A stretch of 28,248 nucleotides of DNA from an uncultured Collinsella sp. (GTDB taxonomy: Bacteria; Actinomycetota; Coriobacteriia; Coriobacteriales; Coriobacteriaceae), in contig CALDBJ010000111.1 in assembly GCA_937937835.1 (NCBI GenBank), forward strand, positions 1 to 28,248. The letters run 5' to 3'. Shown here piece by piece: positions 24,021 through 28,248 of this stretch; the first letter of the stretch is position 1; each line of letters starts with the position of its first letter. Made by a program: the position numbers and the translations under genes. The notes below the pieces were generated by a model. That model had not been told where the DNA came from and ran no database searches. It saw only the letters and a program-made list of their open reading frames with translations.

Positions 24021-24026
24021 ATTATA
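24021..24026 (-). promoter_or_regulatory. Possible -10 box for tRNA-Arg(TCT)
   Basis: Consensus TATAAT on the minus strand, just after the wzt-like stop and about 47 bases upstream of the tRNA. No strong -35 is seen (TACCGT at 17 bases). Confidence 0.4.
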
Positions 24027-24028
24027 AC

Positions 24029-24796
24029 CTAGTTGAACTGCTCACGGTACGCCTTGCAGACCTCACTGACCGGGCCGTCCATGCGAAGGTCACCCTTCTC
24101 AATCCAAACGGCACGCTGGCAGATGCGCTCAACCTGCTCCATGGAGTGCGAAACGAACAGAACCGTCACTTCGCCGCTCTGGATAAAGTGCTGGATGCGG
24201 GCCTCGCACTTCTGCTGGAAGAACACATCACCGACGGACAACGTCTCGTCAACGATCAGAATATCGGGCTCGGTAATCGTCGCGATTGCAAAGGCGATAC
24301 GCGCCACCATGCCCGAGGAGAAGTTCTTGAGCGGCATATCGACAAAGTTCTGCAGCTCAGCGAATTCGATAATGCCGTCAAAGTTGGCGTCGATGAACTC
24401 CTTGGTATAGCCGAGCAGGGCGCCGTTCAGATAGATGTTCTCGCGGGCGGTCAGCTCGGGGTCAAAGCCGGCGCCAAGCTCAATCAGCGGCGCGATGTTA
24501 CCGTGCACCTTAACGCTGCCCTCGCTAGGCTCAAGAACGCCAGCGATAATCTTGAGCATCGTAGACTTGCCGGAGCCATTGGTGCCGACCAGACCCACAA
24601 CCTCGCCGCGATGAATATCAAACGAGATGTGCTTAAGCGCCCTAAACTCCTCAAAGAACAGCTCGTGCTTGGCAAGCTTAATGAAGTACTCCTTGAGGTT
24701 GGTCAGCGACTCGGACGCCATGTTAAAGATCATGGTGACGTCGTCGACCTCGACAGCCAGAGGCTGCTCGCTGTAATCAACAACAGATTCAGTCAT
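24029..24796 (-). CDS. Polysaccharide/teichoic acid ABC exporter, ATP-binding subunit (Wzt/TagH type)
   Basis: 255 aa. ATPase of a two-component exporter that moves a lipid-linked glycan across the membrane. Walker A GTNGSGKS (71-78), signature FSSGM (159-163), Walker B ILIVDE (179-184), the IELGAGFDPELTARENIYLNG stretch typical of the Wzt/TagH/RfbE branch, and a H-loop in FVSHSMEQV. It ends right after the nucleotide-binding domain. It therefore lacks the C-terminal carbohydrate-binding domain that lets O-antigen Wzt recognise a capped glycan. The ATG at 24796 has AAGGAG seven bases upstream; a GTG one codon earlier is too close. It follows the permease gene by 11 bases. Confidence 0.92.
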   Translation of the reverse strand: MTESVVDYSEQPLAVEVDDVTMIFNMASESLTNLKEYFIKLAKHELFFEEFRALKHISFDIHRGEVVGLVGTNGSGKSTMLKIIAGVLEPSEGSVKVHGNIAPLIELGAGFDPELTARENIYLNGALLGYTKEFIDANFDGIIEFAELQNFVDMPLKNFSSGMVARIAFAIATITEPDILIVDETLSVGDVFFQQKCEARIQHFIQSGEVTVLFVSHSMEQVERICQRAVWIEKGDLRMDGPVSEVCKAYREQFN

Positions 24797-24807
24797 CACA
24801 GCACTCC

Positions 24808-25653
24808 TTAGATGTAGAGGATAAATTTGCGCTCGGACTTATGGAACACGGTATAGCCAATAATAAGCGCAAGAACCGCCCAAGCGACGCACATACCAAA
24901 CGTCATAAGCGAGGGCGTAGTCTGGAACAGGAAGATATCGCGCATAAACTGCAGGTAGTTGAACATGGGGTTCGCATACATCAAGATACGCACGAGATGC
25001 GGCATTTGCGCAATATAGTCAGTCGTCCAGAAGATGGGCGTAATGTAAGTCCACGCCGTAATGACGACGCTCCACAGATGCATAACGTCGCGGAAGAAGA
25101 CCGTAAGGGCAGAGAGCATCATGCCCAGGCCCATGCAGAAGCACATAAGCAGCAGCAGGCAAACCGGCAACAGAATCAGGTGCCAAGAAGGCATAACGCG
25201 GAACCACAGCATGACGATGGCGACGGCGACCAGCGAGAAGGCAAAGTTGACCAGCGAGAAGAGCACCTTCTGCACCGGGAAAACCCAGCGGTGCACCTTA
25301 ACCTTCTTGAGCAGAGGGGCAGCGCCCACGATCGACGTCAGGGCCTGGTTAGTAGACTCAGACATGACGGCAAAGGTGATGTTACCCACGATCAAGTACA
25401 GCGGGTACATCTCGGGCGTCATTGAGCCATTGCGGCCCTGGCCAAAAATCGTCGAGAACACGATGGCCATGACGATCATCATCAGCAGCGGGTTGAGCAC
25501 CGACCATGCGACGCCCAGAACGCTACGGCGATACTTGATCTTAAAATCCTTGGTAACCAGCTGACGAAGGATAAACGCGTCCTTCTCAAATTCGTTCTTA
25601 GCAAACGTCGCAGGCAGACTGCGAGTTTCTTGTTGCTTTGTCTGATCCGACAC
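24808..25653 (-). CDS. Polysaccharide ABC exporter, permease subunit (Wzm/TagG type)
   Basis: 281 aa ABC-2 permease, partner of the ATPase downstream. The N-terminal amphipathic part includes LRQLVTKDFKIKYRRSVLGVAWSVLNPL, the characteristic opening of this family. About six membrane helices follow, then a conserved ITPIFWTTDYI and ANPMFNYLQFMRDIF, and a short C-terminus. The frame is open to 25716. GTG at 25653 has AAAGGAG eight bases upstream and gives MSDQTKQQETR, the better start. With the ATPase it would export the glycan whose sugars are made and linked by the neighbouring glycosyltransferase and RmlC-RmlD proteins; the exact polymer is unknown. Confidence 0.92.
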   Translation of the reverse strand: MSDQTKQQETRSLPATFAKNEFEKDAFILRQLVTKDFKIKYRRSVLGVAWSVLNPLLMMIVMAIVFSTIFGQGRNGSMTPEMYPLYLIVGNITFAVMSESTNQALTSIVGAAPLLKKVKVHRWVFPVQKVLFSLVNFAFSLVAVAIVMLWFRVMPSWHLILLPVCLLLLMCFCMGLGMMLSALTVFFRDVMHLWSVVITAWTYITPIFWTTDYIAQMPHLVRILMYANPMFNYLQFMRDIFLFQTTPSLMTFGMCVAWAVLALIIGYTVFHKSERKFILYI

Positions 25654-25777
25654 GGATGCAACTCCTTTACTCGTAATCGTTGACAAACGAACAGTATAGA
25701 CCCGACGGCCATGCAAACGATTCGCGCAACAAAACTGGAGAACTAACCCACATCTTAGGATGCCAGGCCCAAACGGC

Positions 25778-25783
25778 TATACT
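25778..25783 (+). promoter_or_regulatory. -10 box in the divergent intergenic region 25654-25813
   Basis: TATACT (five of six) lies 30 bases before the glycosyltransferase GTG, with a weak CTTAGG 18 bases upstream. On the opposite strand another TATACT, at about 25700, could serve the exporter genes. The rest of this 160-base gap shows nothing further. Confidence 0.45.
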
Positions 25784-25813
25784 TTCTAGGATTGAATGTA
25801 TAAGGAGCATTAA

Positions 25814-26785
25814 GTGAATTCTGAATCCATCGCCGTCATCATCCCTTGCTACAACGAAGCGCTCACGATCGGCAAAGTCATCGACGACTTTCACCGCGAG
25901 CTTCCGCAGGCGACGGTCTATGTCTATGACAACAACTCGTCGGACGATACCTCACGCATTGCCACCGAGCACGGCGCCACAGTCCGCTTTGAGCCCCGTC
26001 AGGGAAAGGGCAACGTGTGCCGCCAGATGTTTCGCGATATCGACGCCGATTGCTACCTGATGGTCGACGGAGACGACACCTACCCCGCCGAGGCGGCCAA
26101 GGCCCTCTGCGAGCCCATCCTTAACGGCACGGCCGACATGACCGTAGGCGATCGCCTTTCCAACGGCACCTACGCCGAGGAGAACAAGCGTGCCTTCCAC
26201 GGCTTTGGCAATAATCTGGTCCGCGCCATGATCAAGTGGATCTATGGCTACAGCTTCGATGACGTCATGACAGGCTACCGCGCCATGAGCCGCCCGTTCG
26301 TTAAAACCTTCCCAGTGCTTTCCGAGGGCTTTCAGATCGAAACCGAGCTCTCGATCCACGCCGTCGACCACCGCTGGCGCATCAAAGATGTGCCCATCGA
26401 GTACCGCGACCGTCCCGAAGGTTCCGAGTCCAAACTCAACACCGTGAGCGACGGCATTAAAGTCGTTGCGATGATCGGCACGCTGTTCAAGGACTACCGC
26501 CCGCTGAAGTTCTTCAGCCTCGTTGCGCTTCTGTTCGCGGTATTCGGCCTGGTTTTGGGCATTCCTATCTTTGTTGAGTACTTTCAGACCGGCCTGGTCC
26601 CGCGTTTCCCCACTGCCATGCTTGCTGCATCGTTTATGTTCCTCTGTGGTCTGAGCCTTGCAACCGGATTCATCCTGGATTCTGTGGCAAAGGTCGAAAA
26701 AAAGCAGTGGGAGGTCAACGTGTACAGCAAATACGCCTACGATGACCAGCCCGGCAAGTCCGCCACCGAGACAAGCGAGAGGTAG
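25814..26785 (+). CDS. Family 2 glycosyltransferase, polyprenol-phosphate type
   Basis: 323 aa. The GT-A domain has VIIPCYNEALTIGKVI at the start, VYDNNSSDDT (37-46), RQGKGN (62-67), the metal-binding VDGDDTYP (84-91), VGDRLSNGTY and GFQIETELSIHA. Two membrane helices follow (about 232-254 and 266-289). This layout is typical of dolichol/undecaprenyl-phosphate mannose or glucose synthases (DPM1/GtrB-like), which charge the lipid carrier with a sugar. The donor sugar cannot be told. It starts with GTG, ten bases after AAGGAG. It is transcribed alone, divergent from the exporter and convergent with rmlC-rmlD. Confidence 0.88.
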   Translation: MNSESIAVIIPCYNEALTIGKVIDDFHRELPQATVYVYDNNSSDDTSRIATEHGATVRFEPRQGKGNVCRQMFRDIDADCYLMVDGDDTYPAEAAKALCEPILNGTADMTVGDRLSNGTYAEENKRAFHGFGNNLVRAMIKWIYGYSFDDVMTGYRAMSRPFVKTFPVLSEGFQIETELSIHAVDHRWRIKDVPIEYRDRPEGSESKLNTVSDGIKVVAMIGTLFKDYRPLKFFSLVALLFAVFGLVLGIPIFVEYFQTGLVPRFPTAMLAASFMFLCGLSLATGFILDSVAKVEKKQWEVNVYSKYAYDDQPGKSATETSER

Positions 26786-26835
26786 ATCTTCCGCAGAATA
26801 CTATTGGCACCACTGCGCAGATAGCCACCAACAAG

Positions 26836-26865
26836 AAAAGCCACCGTTAACAAGCGGCGGCTTTT
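26836..26865. terminator. Bidirectional terminator between glycosyltransferase and rmlC-rmlD
   Basis: AAAAGCCACCG (26836-26846) pairs with CGGCGGCTTTT (26855-26865) with one mismatch and an eight-base loop. The A-tract on one side and T-tract on the other give a T-tail in both directions. It sits between the ends of two converging genes. Confidence 0.8.
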
Positions 26866-26887
26866 GCTCTCGAAAAGTTAATAGCGG

Positions 26888-28248
26888 CTAGAGCGTCTTG
26901 AGGTACTCCCCCAGCTCTTCCTCCCAGTCGGGCATGTGGAACCCGACCGACTCGAGCTTGGACAGGTCGAGCGCGGAGTGGACCGGGCGCGGGGCGACGG
27001 GGCCGGCGGCGCTCGCGTAGTAGTCGGCAGTCGATACCGGCACGACCCTGTCGCCGTTGCCGTTGGCGGCCTCGAAGACGGCGCGGGCGATGTCGGCCCA
27101 GGACTTGACGGCGCCGGAACCGGTGCAGTCGTAGGTGCCGTAGGGGGCGCGGCTCCCCAGCACGTGGAAGATTGCCTGCGCCATGTCGCGCGTGAAGGTC
27201 AGGCGTCCCAGCTGGTCGTCCACGACGGTGACCTGCTCCAACTTGTCCTCCGGGTCGGCGACGCGGTCGGAGAGCGCCCTCATGGTCTTGACGAAGTTGT
27301 GCCCCTCGCCGATGACCCAGCTGGAGCGCATGATGTAGTGGCGCGGGCACCCGGCCACGGCGATGTCGCCGGCGGCCTTGGTCTGGCCGTAGACGGAAAG
27401 CGGGCTGAGGGGCTCGTCCTCGTCATGGACCTCGGCGGTGCCGTCAAAGACGTAGTCGGAGGAGACGTGCACGAGCGTGATGCCGTGCTCGGCGCAGGTG
27501 CGGGCGAGGAGCGCCGGGCCGGTCGCGTTGGCCTTCCAGGCGATGACACGGCCCTCGGGGGTCTCGGCTTTATCCACGGCGGTGTAGGCGCCGCAGTTGA
27601 TCACGGTGCCGTAGAGCGACCAGTCGTACTGCGCATAGGCCTCCGGGTCGGACATGTCGAAGGTGTCGATGTCGCAGAAGTCGAAGTCCTTCGCCACGCC
27701 GCGCTCCTCGGCGAGCGCGCGGACCGCATGACCCAGCTGGCCGTTGCAGCCGGTGACGAGGGTGCGCCTGGGCGCCATGGGGACGACGTCCCTCAGCATC
27801 GGGTGGTTTTTGTCCGCCTCGGAGACGGTGGCCTCGGCCAGCGGGATCGGCCACCCGATGGCGAGATCGGGGTCGGCGAGGTTCACGAAGGTGTAGGTCC
27901 TCTTCAGCTCCAGGGACCAGTGGGCGTCCACCAGGTAGGTGTAGGCGGTGCCGTCCTCGAGCGCCTGGAAGGAGTTGCCCACGCCGCGCGGGACGTAGAT
28001 GGCCCTGGACGGGTCGAGCGTGCAGGTGAACACCTTCCCGTAGGTCTCGCTACCCTCGCGCAGGTCGACCCATGCGCCGAAGACCGAGCCGCGCGCCACC
28101 GAGATGAACTTGTCCCAGGGCTCGGCGTGGATGCCGCGGGTGACGCCGCGGCTGTCGTTGTAGGAGATGTTGTTCTGGACGACCCTGAGGTCCGGGATGC
28201 CCAGGGCGGTCATCTTGGCGCGCTGCCAGTTCTCCTTGAACCAGCCGC
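26888..28248 (-). CDS. rmlC-rmlD: Fused dTDP-4-dehydrorhamnose 3,5-epimerase / reductase (RmlC-RmlD), 5' end off window
   Basis: 452 codons visible; the frame stays open to the right edge (GWFKENWQRAK before the first ATG), so the true start lies outside. The RmlC half has RGIHAEPWDKF, with the catalytic His, and the cupin strand YVPRGVGNSFQAL. The position that is His in classic PxGFAHGF is Asn. The RmlD half starts about residue 150 of the internal ATG frame: TGCNGQLG (NAD(P) loop), NCGAYTAVDKAE, VSSDYVFDG and the YGQTK YxxxK catalytic pair. Together they make dTDP-L-rhamnose for surface glycans. Such fusions occur in Bifidobacterium and Coriobacteriia. Codon use is extremely GC-rich with AGG arginines. 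It ends 22 bases from the shared terminator. Confidence 0.92.
   Translation of the reverse strand, partial: GWFKENWQRAKMTALGIPDLRVVQNNISYNDSRGVTRGIHAEPWDKFISVARGSVFGAWVDLREGSETYGKVFTCTLDPSRAIYVPRGVGNSFQALEDGTAYTYLVDAHWSLELKRTYTFVNLADPDLAIGWPIPLAEATVSEADKNHPMLRDVVPMAPRRTLVTGCNGQLGHAVRALAEERGVAKDFDFCDIDTFDMSDPEAYAQYDWSLYGTVINCGAYTAVDKAETPEGRVIAWKANATGPALLARTCAEHGITLVHVSSDYVFDGTAEVHDEDEPLSPLSVYGQTKAAGDIAVAGCPRHYIMRSSWVIGEGHNFVKTMRALSDRVADPEDKLEQVTVVDDQLGRLTFTRDMAQAIFHVLGSRAPYGTYDCTGSGAVKSWADIARAVFEAANGNGDRVVPVSTADYYASAAGPVAPRPVHSALDLSKLESVGFHMPDWEEELGEYLKTL

Noticed and set aside
24797..24799. GTG as the start of the exporter ATPase
   Set aside because: It is only four bases from AAGGAG; the ATG immediately after has the better seven-base spacing.
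1..28248. CRISPR array, IS element or prophage genes
   Set aside because: No regularly spaced direct repeats, transposase, integrase or phage structural motifs were seen on either strand.

Overview
The window looks like chromosomal DNA of a high-GC gut actinomycete of the class Coriobacteriia, most likely Collinsella or a close relative. This rests on recognition of gene content and order (mreBCD-mrdA-rodA running into a TIGR03960-type radical SAM gene, a shikimate operon with an aroE-aroK fusion, an rmlC-rmlD fusion), on GC-biased third codon positions, and on frequent TTG/GTG starts. The genus is an inference.

Layout. (1) 1-13204 is transcribed leftwards. It holds the start of a B12-binding radical SAM protein, a DUF697-like membrane protein, the rod-shape/elongasome operon mreB-mreC-mreD-mrdA-rodA, a TPR membrane protein and a cyclophilin with their own promoter, a double zinc-ribbon membrane protein, and a CtpE-like P-type ATPase. 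(2) tRNA-Arg(CCG), leftward, with clear promoter and terminator, separates this block from (3) the rightward aromatic amino-acid operon, 13559-22009: aroF, tyrA, aroB, aroA, aroC, pheA, aroE-aroK fusion, aroQ. All seven shikimate steps to chorismate are present, plus the committed steps to phenylalanine and tyrosine. Genes mostly touch or overlap, and the block closes with a strong hairpin at 22060-22088. A hairpin with a T-tract sits between the likely promoter and aroF.

(4) 22100-23625 is a self-contained two-gene cassette with its own -10 box, a one-base gene overlap and its own terminator: a DUF4869-like protein and a P-loop ATPase with a possible TOPRIM-like C-terminal half. By eye it is less GC-rich than the aro genes. 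It is flanked by a decayed acyltransferase fragment and tRNA-Arg(TCT), so it looks like accessory DNA and is the best candidate here for an undescribed system. (5) 24029-28248 is a cell-surface polysaccharide region: a Wzt/Wzm-type ABC exporter (leftward), a family-2 polyprenol-phosphate-type glycosyltransferase (rightward), and a leftward RmlC-RmlD fusion for dTDP-rhamnose that runs off the right edge.

Functionally the window joins cell-wall elongation, aromatic amino-acid supply and surface-glycan assembly, with one small accessory island beside a tRNA.
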